A stretch of DNA of 64,000 bases from Leucogyrophana mollusca (GCA_021014945.1 MU266338.1:182382-246381); one strand, 5' to 3'. Counted from the first letter of the stretch, positions 11,102 to 23,031 are shown. Notes: generated by a model from the letters alone, not told the origin. Numbers and translations: made by a program.

Positions 11102-13069
11102 TCTCTTGTCAGGTGATATGAAAGGCAAGGAAGTGCTTTGGGGGCGGTTCGTGTAAGGCTCTCTCGAGGGCTATTTGAATGCCTGAGTCTGAGAGCGACA
11201 TGTACAACACGAAACTTTCGCAGAACACGCCTGCGACTTTCTCGACTCCTGACATTCCAATCACGAACCATCTATGAGAAAATCACGAGTAAAGTAAGTG
11301 CCAGGATACATGAGCGCAGCTCACGAAGGATTCCGACGGTTCCCATGATAATGCCAGCGGATGATGCTCTGGCATTACGGTAATACGCTCCGAAACAGAG
11401 AGCATACCCATGCGTAACCAGCAGCTCGTGACCTCCCTCGAGATCAGGATGTTGCCTGAACAACAAAACATACCAGAAGGGATTATTTCCGCGTCCACAG
11501 TTCACAGCACTGATCAGGCGAATTGCTGAGGTTTTAATTTCAGCATCCCGTCTTAAATTACAGCTGCAGATTGCAGACACTCACGATTCCATATGGTTCG
11601 TCGTCATGTGGTAGCACATCTGTTTACATATGTACAACTTGAAGGCGCAGAAGCCTGTTCGAAAGGTTATGCCTTCGCTGCCCGACAATCGCAGGACGGC
11701 TGGCCGCTGCAGTAAACTCTAGAGACTCGTAGCAGCAAAATCAGCCTGAGTTGGCGCCCGTTGACAGCATGAGCAGGTTCAGATACCATTGATACAATAC
11801 CTAGCTACTCACTAGTAGGCATACAAGGCAACCAGCAACCACGTTTGCATCCGAGCTCGAGTCGCCGTCGAGTTCTACCATGACACGTCGCAACAAGACC
11901 GCGGTATTGATTGCCAGCATGCCTCCTGCCACTTGCCGGAAAAGCACCTCAACCTGAGCCTCGCACAAATGGCTGAGTTTGGGTCTCGTGCAATTTGCTT
12001 TGAAAGGGTCGACACGCTAAAATTTGTCAGTGTGCTGGCGCCGACCCGACCCATCGAGTCAACGATTACGGATACTTAGAGTTTGGCAATTGCGCTTTGA
12101 ACTTGCCTTATGTTTGCTCTGGCGCCTCTTGGGCTTCAAAGTACAAGAGTGGTGCCTTCTCTTCAGTGGAACCATATCTACCATAGCTTGAACTGGCTTA
12201 GCTGCTGCTTGACCGGCGATCTGTGAAACGGCTACCCCCGAACATTGCAATGGCCTCAGGCTTGGCCAATAGCCTGGGGTATATACAATTCGGAGCCAAC
12301 GCCGGAGACCGCCATATGAAACAAGGAAAGCAACCGAAGTTAGATGGTAAGTGATCCATTTTTTCGACGTAAGTACGGCTCTGCACATTCCTCCTGAATA
12401 TGTGGCGTTATTTATCGGTGGTTTTGTTTCCACAGGTTGTCCGTCAATTCCAAACCGAACACACTTTGACGATGTCGTATCACAGCTGACTACGTTTTGC
12501 GACTCATCGATCGGATACCTCGCCCTTTTTCGAGACAATATTCTCATACAGGCCTAAGACGTCCACAGGAAGTGGCATCTGTCTTTCGCTGGCAACTAGC
12601 CTTCGCGACCAGTTTGAACAGAGACATTGTCCGTTTTGAGGTGCGGGCTTCTCAGAGATGATGATTCACTGACATCGCATCGCTTGGCAGTGGCATGCAC
12701 TCTTTCACGGGGTCTGTGAGGCTTGTTTCCCCGCATGCCTCCCGGTCCTCTCAATAAGCTCCTGTTGGTCCATCAGGCACGAAGGTCAATCAGCACCATC
12801 GCTATCCCTCCTTAGGTCTTTCCCACCGGAAAATAACTCGAAACTGCCCATCACGTCTTTGTGGCCATCATAAAGGTCCCTCTCGCTTGTTGCTGTGTCG
12901 TCGAACCTATGGGTCCCGAATGATCATTGAAGGCGTGAGGCAAATCTGCTGACACTGGCGGAAATCGATGGAACGGCAGCACAGTTGACACAGGAGAGTG
13001 AGGCGTCTGCCCATGAGTATATAAACGATAGCGTTATCAGGTTACGCTCCAGCACAAGTTTCCCGCAAC
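11102..13069. other. Gene-poor 2-kb region
   Basis: This is the interval between the GH128 start and the DUF1996 start, two divergent genes. The longest ORF is minus-strand 12547-12059 (162 codons) with a basic C-terminus, but it has no recognisable motif and its first half overlaps other ORFs of similar length, so I do not call it. The right end carries the DUF1996 promoter with a TATA box. Otherwise nothing is recognised. Confidence 0.45.
13018..13025 (+). promoter_or_regulatory. TATA box of the DUF1996 gene
   Basis: TATATAAA lies 45 bases upstream of the ATG at 13070, the right distance for a short 5' UTR. Such a perfect TATA box suits a highly or conditionally expressed secreted-protein gene. 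Confidence 0.6.
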
Positions 13070-14810
13070 ATGTTGTCCACTGCATTCTCGTATCTTTTTG
13101 TCACCCTAATCATGTCTGGCACTGCGCATGCATGGTTCCGTGTTGCCTGTACAAACCCCTTGGTCCAAGGTGCCCAGTCATGCTTGTGCGAAATCCGTCG
13201 TGCTTATGTTGACTTTGCAGAGCGCGTTGATCCTATCGTTCAACCCGGTGTTGTCCCTTCGCAACACGTCCATGTGGGTATCTCTACCTCGACTGTTGCC
13301 GCGTAACTGATCGTTGATGCCATCTTGGACCACCTCAAGACTATCCATGGAGCGAGCAGTAAGATTTCGTGATATTTACTGCCATAGCCTCATCCATAAT
13401 TTTCCACAGACTTTGCACCCAGTGCTACATATGACAGTGTGCGGGCGTCATCTTGTACTTCTTGCGAAGTAACCCAGGTACGCTCACGGTCTGCCACGCT
13501 TTTGTTGTTGATGTTCAACAACTGACGTTTCGATAAAAGGACCTTTCCAATTACTGTGAGTCTGAGGCCCCGCATCTGTTTAGCCAGCCACCAATAACCC
13601 ATGTTCCCTAGGGTTTCCGAAGCTTTACTTCCATGACAAGACCGCTAATACCTACGAAGAAGTCGCTAATGGAGGTATGGAATCAATGCTCGACGTCCTG
13701 GACGCCAGCGCCTGAATCTGTTCAAGGTCTCTTGATTTATTACCAAAATCGTGGAGATGGTGATGTCAGCAACGGTGGAACTGGCCTAAAAGCATTCCCT
13801 GCAGGCTTCAGGATGATCAGCGGGAATCCTGCCCTGAGAACCAAGAAGTGACGTCTCATTGTTTTATCTGAGAGTGATTGTTTACCCCTCGCTTCAGGTA
13901 TACTGAAGGGGAAGGCTCGCAGGGTGAGCTGGCGGAGCGCGCTATTCAATGGTCTTGCTTGCGCTACACCACCAACTCAAGTGGTTATGATGGTCAGTTG
14001 TGTCGCACGAAATCCGACCACATAGTTTTAACAACTTGTAGGTCACGGATTCCCTACCACCGATTGTGAAGCTGGTTTCAATGCACGTATCCATATGCCC
14101 GCGTGCTGGGACGGACAGGTACACACACCAACCAACTCTACAGCGAGGTCTCACTAGAATTCGCCCTCAGAACCTTGACTCCCCAGACCACAGGTCCCAC
14201 ATGGCTTTCTTGTCTGGACTTGACAATGGCGACTGTCCCAGTGACCACCCCGTCTACATGATGAAGCTCTTCTATGAGGTGCGAATCATATGACATCTCA
14301 CTGTTCTTTCACCTTAATCTTCTGCAGGTTACGTGGAACGTCCATGACTTCGCTTCTCGCTGGAACGTTAATGACCCTACTGCCTGGCCCTTTGTCTACG
14401 CTACTGGGTAAGTGAGACGAGAAATACTACTTTTCATGACTCTCAATTTTTATCTTATACCAGCGACCCTACTGGTTACTCCTGGCACGGTGACTTCTTC
14501 AACGGCTGGGATACGACTGCTTTACAGAATGCGATTGACCACTGCAACAACCCCAACGATCAGACCGGTTCCGGAGTCACTGAAGCCTGCTCATACCTCA
14601 CCGTCCAGAGTGCTACTACTGCTAATGCCTGCAAGATTGACCCTATCGTCAACGAGCCGGTTGGCGGTCAGGTCCTCTCCAAGTTGCCTGGGTAAGAACA
14701 TTTTCTTCTCAATGCCAATGATCATGTTATAATCCCCTTGTAGCTGCAACCCCCTCCAGAGTGGCCCTGGTGATGCCACCCTCTACACTGACGGCAACTG
14801 TCCTTCTTAA
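13070..14810 (+). CDS. Secreted DUF1996 domain protein
   Basis: Thirteen exons (13070-13169, 13221-13273, 13340-13358, 13410-13477, 13540-13555, 13612-13674, 13727-13847, 13898-13992, 14042-14118, 14171-14278, 14328-14407, 14464-14691, 14744-14810) join to 364 aa. Exons as short as 16 and 19 nt occur. A signal peptide (about residues 1-22, ending SGTAHA) precedes the mature start WFRVACTNPLV. DUF1996 hallmarks are RVDPIV, HVHTIHGASNF, the CTSCEV cysteine pair, WFPKLYFHD, DGHGFPTTDC, HMPACWDG, DSPDHRSHMAF, YSWHGDFFNGWD and a Cys-rich end. DUF1996 proteins are common secreted proteins of fungi; the activity of this one is unknown. Length is at the short end of the family because it lacks the extra C-terminal WSC or low-complexity region found in some members. 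Confidence 0.92.
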
Positions 14811-14967
14811 ATGATGATCTGTTAACCCTCTTTGGTCTTTTGTACAGTTTTGGTTTTCTTGTGGTGTGCACTTTGGGAATGGGTTTCTTTGTACTTATCG
14901 GATGGTAGCCATTCGCGCGGCGTATCAATAACAATTTTATTTGAGTGGTGTTCCTGAAGTCTGCCGT

Positions 14968-16688
14968 CTAATGAAAGAGGGTGAAGGTGCTGTTCTCCCT
15001 GACTTCCCGACCTTTCCCTCGGATGCCCCATACTCCCCAATTCGTTTTAACCATGACCCTCGGATCGAAGTCCGCAACTTCCCATTTCTCACTACCAAAA
15101 GCGTTCTCTCCGGGAGTAATAACCCACTCAAACTCTCCCGCAACATCCGGTGCGGTCTCGATGGAACGAATGTCCCTTTCAACATCTGCCGGAGAAAACC
15201 CTGTCACAAAGATAGAGCACCGAGTGGCCAGAAGTGCAGGTATTACTGGACCCCACTCCGTCGGTGACGCTATTTGCAGCAGCGGCTGCCCATCCAGCTC
15301 AGAGATCGATGTGGGCGAAGGGAACCCGAACCCCGGAGAAAAGAGGAAGAAAAGGTCCGTGTAAGGATCAAAGGTGTCCTGGAATTGGGCATGAACATCC
15401 GAGTAGTTCGCTTGCATGCCTGTGATAGTGAGCTGCGGAGTGTAAGGAACCGTATACGAGGGAACACCGTAGAGTTCAACCGATGAGCGGGTGCGTTTCA
15501 AACGTGCGATAGGAGCAGGCGTCGGTGGTTCGTATACATTTGGTAGATATACCGGTTCCTTTTTCTCAGAGTCCATTGACGTGTCATCGGTGGCGTGACT
15601 AGCACTTGGCTCTGGAGAAGGTGTAGACACTCCAACAGGATGTGCTCCAGATTCATTGCTTGGTGCAACGTTGCTAGCAGGCTTGGGCAATGAGACCTGT
15701 GGACCGATAAAGTATAGGTGGAAATGACATGAAGGGAAAAGCATGCAAAGCTGCTCCCAAACATGGGGAGGTAGTGAAGATTCAGCCCGAGCTCCAAGAA
15801 TAAATATTCGCATCTGAGGCTTTGCAGCACCGGCTTCCTCGGTGTCAGGCGAACCGGGGGGAACATGAAGAGTAGTCCGCAGTGCTATAAAAGAATAGGT
15901 TTCTCAGCTGAGATAATGGTCATTGTAAATGTCGGCTCACCGGCAAGTGATCGACTGCCTTCAGGGGTGACGCGTTGGTTACTCAATGTCAAACCACTGT
16001 TTTGGTGGAGGACGGATCCGATTGTGAGAGGGTATGTAAGCAACTTGCTGGCATGTCTCCTCGAACGTTCCGTGTCCATCGACGGAAAGCCTCGAGTATA
16101 CCAGAAGATGTCCCAGTTGGAGAATGAAATTGCTTCCTCATACGCCTGCGGACCTGGAAGTGTGGGCCGGTCAATTGGCTTCCACAAACACAGCCAATAA
16201 ATGAGCGTACCAGGCAGCTGGAATTCGTGAATCTTTCTTCCGCTCCTTAGATCGTGCTCGTCTTCATTCACTTCCCTCAGTCTGGAGCAGTATTTACTAT
16301 GGTCTCCATCGGCCTTCCAATGTTCCTCCGTGCAATGAGTGGGCCACCCGCAATCTGGACACTCGAATTTTACTGCCAGAGGTTGGGCCTTCACGTGCGC
16401 GTGCACATGTTTGTGTGTCGACGCGCACACCGGACATGGCGCCAACGATTGCACAGCTTCTCCCCGAGCTTGTACAGCTGGAAATGGTGACCTTGAGAAC
16501 GGATGAAACAAGTTGTCTTCGCTGAGAACTGGTGCAGGCTCCTTCCCTGTAGCTTTTGGTGATCTCCGGAGAAAGCTAAATAAGTTCCTGCATCCCTGTG
16601 TCTGTGTTGCATATAGCAGCCTTTGACGCGTGGCTGTTCCAGCGAGAAAGGGAAGCGCTGCCCTTTGACGGGCCAGTGAAGAAGCCAT
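14968..16688 (-). CDS. MSS51: MSS51-like mitochondrial protein (zf-Mss51)
   Basis: In yeast, Mss51 activates translation of mitochondrial COX1 mRNA and couples it to cytochrome oxidase assembly. Two exons on the minus strand, 16688-15941 and 15884-14968, are separated by a 56-nt intron and give 554 aa. The N-terminus (MASSLARQRAALPF..., rich in Arg and Ser with no acidic residues) is a good mitochondrial presequence. The Mss51 zinc finger follows at about residues 87-135: CPVCASTHKHVHAH, then FECPDCGWPTHCTEEHW and HSKYC. The C-terminal part carries the conserved IFILGARAES and a long disordered insert. An upstream in-frame ATG at 16796 exists but would bury the presequence. It is head-to-head with HIS3. 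Confidence 0.85.
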
Positions 16689-16850
16689 GCTGCAGCCGAA
16701 ACGTGAAGACTCGGGTTTCCCAAAAGAATCCAGGCCAGTAAAGCGGTTGTTTGTGTTTGTTGTCCAAAGGCTTCCGGTGCGTCCAAATGCGTACACGACT
16801 CATATCGCGATTAGCTTAAATTCCCCGTCATCACCGACTCACCGATAACA
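16689..16850. promoter_or_regulatory. Bidirectional promoter between MSS51 and HIS3
   Basis: Only 162 bases separate the two divergent start codons, so the two genes must share or interleave core promoters. No Gcn4-type site (TGACTC) lies close to HIS3 except a possible imperfect gactcacc near 16836. Confidence 0.45.
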
Positions 16851-17682
16851 ATGGCAGCAAGGACAGCGACCCTCTCAAGAAAAACAAACGAGACGCAGAT
16901 TGATGTGTCCATAAACCTGGACTGCACACCTGGATCGGCTAATGCTCAAACCATTGATATATCCACTGGGATAGGTTTCCTTGATCATGTGTGTAATTTC
17001 ATCTTCGGTCGTGTCTTGAGCAGACGCTGATCTATTCATTCAGATGTACCACGCTCTTGCAAAGCACGGCGGGATGTCGTTGACTATGAAATGCAAAGGC
17101 GACCTATGGATTGATGATCATCACACCGCAGATGAGTGGCAGTATGTCGGCAGTGTCACCGGAGATCGTAAACCAATAGATATCCCTCGTGCTCACAGGA
17201 CAGCGCCATTGCTCTTGGAACAGCATTCAAACAAGCACTAGGTGAAGTGCGTGGAATCCGCCGATATGGAACGGGCTTCGCTCCCCTTGACGAAGTGAGG
17301 CGCTGCAGTCTTCCTTGTAATGGCAACCCGATCATCGATATCTTATCCAGGCACTTTCCCGAGCAGTCATTGATATATGTTCTCGCCCCTACTGTGTAAC
17401 CGACCTAGGCCTGAAACGTGAAAAAATTGGCGATCTCTCAACGGAGATGATCCCACATATATTCTATTCTTTTGCAATTGCTTCAGGTGTCACACTGCAC
17501 GTTGACGTTCTGCGAGGCGAAAACGATCATCACCGGTACGTTTTTGCCTAGGTCATTAGCTTTATGTCCTATATGTGTCGTGCAGATCCGAGTCTGCTTT
17601 CAAAGCTCTAGCATTGGCGATTCGACAGGCCATCGAAAGAACAGGGGGCAATGATGTTCCCAGTACCAAAGGTGTACTCTGA
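16851..17682 (+). CDS. HIS3: Imidazoleglycerol-phosphate dehydratase
   Basis: This enzyme catalyses the sixth step of histidine synthesis, dehydrating imidazole glycerol phosphate, with manganese at the active site. Exons 16851-16988, 17044-17135, 17204-17294, 17351-17535 and 17586-17682 give 200 aa. Family motifs are [55 protein letters not shown] and the ending [12 protein letters not shown]. The exon 2-exon 3 junction is odd. The only GT-AG pair that keeps frame (17136/17203) gives HHTADDAIALG, whereas the family has HHTxEDxAIALG, so one residue is missing and the metal-binding Glu becomes Asp. Using the AG at 17198 would need a non-GT donor (or a longer exon). The call of the gene is secure; that junction is not. 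Confidence 0.9.
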
Positions 17683-17862
17683 GAGACAGGGACTCGGATT
17701 CAAATGCGACGTGTAGATCACACTTGCCCTCAGTTTACTATCTTCAGGAGACAGAAAAATTTCGAATAGATAATGTACAAAACGGATGCGTCCCAACTAC
17801 CCCAGGAGGCACAACTACATAAAAGAATGTCTTCGTTCAGACACAAAACATGGCCGCAAGAC

Positions 17863-20800
17863 TCATGACCAGAAGATGCATTGTCTTTCAGGCGGAGGGT
17901 TGAGCTTTATTGGGTCCAAAAGTTCAGGTCTAAGGGTAAGGCGGAAAGATCTAGAAAACTTGCCTTGGCGCGCGCAGAGCACTGGAAGGCCTTCGCGAAC
18001 TCGGGGATGTTGAACACCGTCCCCTCCGTACGGTAACGGTTCGGGGAATGGGGATCGGAGCGGACCCGTTGAACCTTCCACCGCAAGTTCGACTCAGGTG
18101 AAATATGGAGGAAACAATGCTAGGCACTCACAGCGTCGGCAGGCCTATTGTTCATCGCCCATGTACGCGCGAATGAGATGAAAAAGAGCTGCTCCCTGGG
18201 TACGAACGGTGAGACTAGAGAAAATAAACAGGCGTGATACGTTACCTGGTGTAGTCTAAGCCAGGCAGAAGATACTCTTGACCAGCGTCATACGAATCTT
18301 CATACTGAGCCTTCCAGGCGCGATAGGCTTGAATGAGGCCAGTATCGCCAATGTTCTCGCCAGAAGTACTACAATATTCAGGGTCAGCTAGAGCGCACAC
18401 CACGCTCGGGAAGGATGATGCTCACAGGTTGCCCTGCAGAAGGTTGATCAGCACAGCCATCTACAAGGTGATGCCAAGAAACACACTGACATTGACATGA
18501 ACTACGCCGCCCTTGCCATCATCTACTGTATAAGCTGTTAAAATGCCAGTTCAGTCTGAATACCCATATCAGAGGTAAACGGGAGCAGATACTTGCAGGA
18601 GTACTGCCTTACGATGCAATCCTGTTTCACTTGGTAGCCTTCGCTTGTCTCAGGAGTCCACCACTCCTCCAGTTTACCTTGTTGGTTATACAACCTTCCG
18701 GAGGAGTCAAAAGCGTGCTAGTGAAGGAGAATATCAGAGGCCGGTGCATTTGAATGTCGATAAGGCAGCGTACAGTCAGCTCGTGGGCGGCGACCATTCC
18801 AAACGAGCCATAGGAAAGGTAGCCGGGCCTTTAATAGGACAAGTAAGTGGATACTCCACATAGAAGGCTATTCACACTGACCAGTTTTGCGAGAAGAACG
18901 GTGGCTGCAAGATACCGGCGGGGAATACAATCTTTACGAATGGTCAGAACCAAGGAGCCTCAAGCACGCTGTATCTTACCTCGTTGCCCGGGGGGTTGTA
19001 ATAGGCGTTCACAGTAGATGCAAACATCTCCCACTCGTCTAAGTTTCTTCGTTTCCCAAGCTTTTGCCACATCTTGTACACTTCACTTGAACTATTTTAA
19101 TGGCACTTCAATATTCCGAAACGCTGGTCGGTGAAAGATGAAAGAGGTACTGACGCAGCACTGAGCATGTTGTCGAAGAAAGTGTCCGTGTGCACCTTCA
19201 CGAGTGTGTAGTAGTTGACAATAGAACGAGGATCGAGGGTGTTAGGGAACATTGGGAAGCCGACTTTGACACGAAGAGCTTCGGCTTTTTCGGTGGCCCT
19301 CCTCGCGGATTCTTCGTCCATCCAAGGTAAACGCGTTAACGAATTCTCGAACGCCTCGATAATATCTACAACGTGGACCGCCATCATACTCAATAACTGA
19401 AACTAGCACCAAACTAGATTGGGAACTCACCGGTGATAACCTTTGTTGCTTTGTCTTTAGATTCACCAGGGAATGTCTGGTTCACGAAGAATCTGCCTGT
19501 AGCAAACCCAAGCGCGCTCTCGACTTGTTTCATGCAGAATTCTGATCGATCTCCTACTGCGCCCTTCTTGAGGCCACCCAGCGTCTCCTGAAGGGTCCGC
19601 ACAGCCTTCCAAGATTCAGTTGTGGTACCGAGATTAGGCGCATACGCCAGCGCCGCTCGCACAACCAGATAGGCCTCGACCACGTCTGCGGAGTACTTGG
19701 ACAGTATATCCGACAGTGAGTAAGGGTACGGCTTATACGTGACAATAACGCGACTCGGGAAAGCCCGCGGGGTGAAAGTTGCGAAGTAGTCCGGGAAGTT
19801 GATGTTTGGTAAGGCGGCCTTGAGAGTGTTAAACTGGAGGGGATTGTACGTTCCGAAGGGGTCTTGCTGGAGCAGGTCGCTAGGAGCAACGATCTCAGTC
19901 GGCAAAAGTAAGATCGTGGATATGCCTAAACTCACAGGTCGAGTGTAGCTTCCGCGATCTCGGTCTCGAAGTCGACAACCTGCTTCGCGAGCTCATGTGC
20001 TCTCTGAAGGGGATCCCTCGGTGGCTTGGGCGAGTCTCTGTGCTGATCGTCATCACCATCCCAAGGTGGCCAGGGCCAGGGGGGCCAGACGTGGTCACTG
20101 TCTTCAGTCTGTTCCGCTTGAATGACCATAGGCGCGTGTTTTGGCAGGGATGCATCCTTCTCAGACGACATCAAACCCTGGTCGTCGTAGAGCGTAATCA
20201 GCAAGCGCTCGATGACTTTCTGGTAGGTGTCCAAGATTGGTTGTTCCTTGTAATATTCCTTAACATCGCAATTAGCTACGCGAACGACCCATGGCAAACT
20301 CAATGGCACACCTTCGCAGGCAAACCCAAACTGGGTTGACTGAACCACAACGTCATGGCATTGGGATCAACGCCAGCGTCACCGTCAACAGAGAATTCGA
20401 ACAACGCTTCGACACCTAATCCCGGGTAAGCGCTTGAACCAGGTATGAGAAATGGCACGAACCTCTCGAATGAAGGAAGGCAACAGCATTTGAAAGCCCC
20501 TGTCTGTTGACAAAATCAACGTTGGTCCCTTCTCCTCTGTAAAGCCTCTTGATGGTGTCGACAAAACGCCGCAGGGGCTGCTGCCCGATGTAGTCCAGCT
20601 TCGACTCGTCCATGCACGAACCGTACAATGTCCGTAACTTCCCAAGGAGCTGCTCATCGTAAGAATCCATCTGGGAGGGGAACTTGGGCTTGGTTTCTAG
20701 GAGCTTCTGGAGCAGCTGGCCGTTCTTCTCCGCAACCACCTGGAAGTTGCTAATACCCCCTTTGTCACCGGGGATAGGATGAGAAGATATCCATCCACCG

Positions 20801-21606
20801 TCTGTACCAAGGAATTAGGGATGGAGGAAGAGAGGTGCAATGACGCATACGCACTGGCGAAGTCGTAGAAATTCTCACAAGGATCTTGCGTAGTGTCCAG
20901 TGACGACAGAATGGAGGCAGAGAGGACAATGCAGTCCGGCGTAAGACAGGTCTACGATGATGTCAATGACGTATCAAATGGAAATAGGATAGGAACGAGG
21001 TCTCGTACATCTGAAGGAGGGGTACCAGGAGGGGCGGGGGGCCCCGTGGGTTCAGGGCCAACGATTACCGTGTGAGTCCTAACGTCCGTAGTAGTATAGG
21101 TCGACACAGACGTCTTAACCTCTGTCTTCGTGGCGGTCTTTGTCGCAGTCTTGGTGGTAGTGGTTGTGTCGGTAGTGGTTCTGATGGCTGTGGACACTGC
21201 TGTAGTTGTAGTCGCAGAAATTATAGTAGAAGCCGTCGTAGATGTCACGGTGACTGTTTCGGTTTGGTCGCCACTTCCACCTCCGCCGCCACCGCCTCGT
21301 AGATTAAGCTTGTGTTGTGCCCCAGCGAATAGACCAATGAAGACGGATGCTATGATGAGAAGGATAAGAACCTCAACGAGAAGAACTTTGGTGAGGCCAG
21401 TGAGGGGTTCTTGGACGACTTCTGTTAAACGTTTCGCCAGGCCAGGGCGAGGCTCATTTCCATTGCTATTCTCTTCATCTTCTGGATTCCGCAATAGAGG
21501 CGCGGATTCTGGTACACACGATGGAGAGTAGGGTGAGATAGGGACCTGTAAAAATATAAAGCGACTAACCTTGGTCAGTCGAAGGCCTTGCCTCGTATTC
21601 CGCCAT
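17863..21606 (-). CDS. M13 family zinc metallopeptidase (neprilysin/ECE-like), type II membrane protein
   Basis: M13 enzymes cut peptides outside the cell or in the endomembrane lumen. I read 18 exons from the ATG at 21606 to the TGA at 17863, roughly 890 aa. The N-terminus is cytosolic with an APLL dileucine-like motif, then a TM segment (VLLVEVLILLIIASVFIGLF), a Gly run and a Thr-rich stalk, and then the ectodomain. Catalytic motifs are HELTH (AAHELTHAFD) and GENIGD, and the end is KLNPPPERQCIFWS, as in the ECE group. The intron at 18773-18718 splits HELT|H. Two introns use GC donors: 18596-18535 and 17963-17905; no GT alternative keeps the conserved frame. A 20-residue Pro/Trp/Asp-rich insert (WPPWPWPPWDGDDD) is unusual. 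The gene is convergent with HIS3. Confidence 0.9.
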
Positions 21607-22164
21607 ATTGACGGAGGATAGAGGACGAAAACGCTCTCGAGCTGAGTTTAAGTACCTTGTGGTTGCGTGCTGAAGGTATGGCACACACGCGGTAACCCCA
21701 GCCTTGAACCGAAAGACCGCTTGATCGCCACCCGTCCTATTCGGGACATCCTGGAAGCCCTTGGACAACAATCCAAAACAACGCCCCGGCGGTTGCCATA
21801 TCGGGGCATGGCTGGAAGCACCACAACCACGACATTACATCATTTGAATCAGTCATCCGCGAGTCAGCCCCCACTGTATCCATATCGGCAGGACCTTGTC
21901 AATGTAAAGGAAATAATATTATGTCTGAAGTATGGAGGGCAATCCCAGCGGATAAATAGAAAGTAGAAAGGGAGCAGCTGCAGTGACTCGTAAGTCGAAA
22001 TAGGAGATGTGATAGCTTATGAGATGTGGTCTCAGGAATATTCCAGGCTCATTCTCGTCCATTGATGGCATTCTGTTTGCGACGGACAGCTTCGTGAGTA
22101 CGGCGAGGTCGCGAACTGTACGATGGCCGCCCACTACGGAAGACAGTGGGCGAGTTATAGGGTA
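21607..22164. promoter_or_regulatory. Upstream region of the M13 peptidase gene
   Basis: These are 558 bases upstream of the M13 start. The ORFs on either strand show no motif and overlap each other. No element was recognised. Confidence 0.35.
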
Positions 22165-23031
22165 TTAATGCCATTGCAATTCGCCGGTCTTGTGGGAGGC
22201 TCCACGGTTAAAGCAGCTGAGCAACCGGCCCCCGCACACTTTGACTTCGCGCTCAGTGAGCTTGTCAAGGGTTGTAATAGCGAGGAATTTTTGTGGCGAA
22301 CCAGTGCAGTAGCTGGTAGGAATACCTTCAAATAACAGGATCGCCTCTCCACACCCTCCGAGATTGAAATGAAGCTCTGGCTTTTTCATGGGCGCTGTAA
22401 TATCGGGAGAAGAATTTGAACTAGCGGACTTGCAAAGATTTGGTGCCCGTTCGATTTCTCTGACAATTTCTAGACTGGAAAGTTCTTGATGCAGGATCCG
22501 ACGTCATGGTGTAAGCAGGTAGAGAAGTTTGTCACCGTGCACCGTTTCTTTGCCCTCGAGGCATTTTCGGAGACGTGTATTTACCTACAATTTGCGCAGG
22601 TTTCGGATGGCATAAATATGGACAGGAATATGAAGGCGGAGTGCCAGTGTTAATTGAGTAAGAGTGTGGACACCAGAGAGGAAGCGACTTATCACTCACA
22701 TGATTAACCATTTATCTGAACGTGAAAGCAATCGGTGGAGCCGGTCCTGCCAAAGTTCGCAAAATTTAGAGATGTGTTGTTCGGATCGGAGAGCATTGCC
22801 ACACAACACCTCCAAAGCGCCCAATGCGGCATGCACATACGAATCGTGGATAGGATAGCACAGTGAAGCTCCTGAGACTGCTGTGATGTGCCCTCCGAGA
22901 CGATGACGGATCTTCGAGGCTTCAATGGGATGGGAGCAACCAATCATAGGAGCCTAGTGAGCGGCAAAGCCCATTAGCCTCCTTCCTCATCATCTGGAAG
23001 TGTTATTGGAAGCTTCACTCACAGGACTCAT
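22165..23031 (-). CDS. Unresolved minus-strand gene or gene remnant
   Basis: Several protein-like stretches lie in order on the minus strand but I could not join them into one clean reading frame. A possible start is ATGAGTCCT at 23031-23023, followed by gtgagt and an intron, then an 80-codon open stretch (22956-22700) reading APMIGCSHPIEASKIRHRLGG and ending DRLHRLLSRSDKWLI. After another possible intron come NTRLRKCLEGKETVHGDKLL, then LEIVREIERAPNLCKSASS and ELHFNLGGCGEAILLFE near 22440-22330. Each looks coding, yet frames conflict at the junctions. It may be a real gene with introns I misplaced or a decaying gene. No family was recognised. It is divergent from CDC45. Confidence 0.3.

Noticed and set aside
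11101..11128. Upstream ATG at 11128 as start of the GH128 gene
   Set aside because: It adds nine residues, including charged ones, before the hydrophobic signal peptide; the second ATG fits secretion better.
12059..12547. Minus-strand 162-codon ORF
   Set aside because: No motif, basic low-information C-terminus and no supporting splice structure; it could be real but is not supported.
20952..21531. Plus-strand ORFs opposite the Thr-rich stalk of the M13 gene
   Set aside because: Val/Arg/Ser-rich translations are the mirror of the Thr/Gly-rich codons on the true coding strand.
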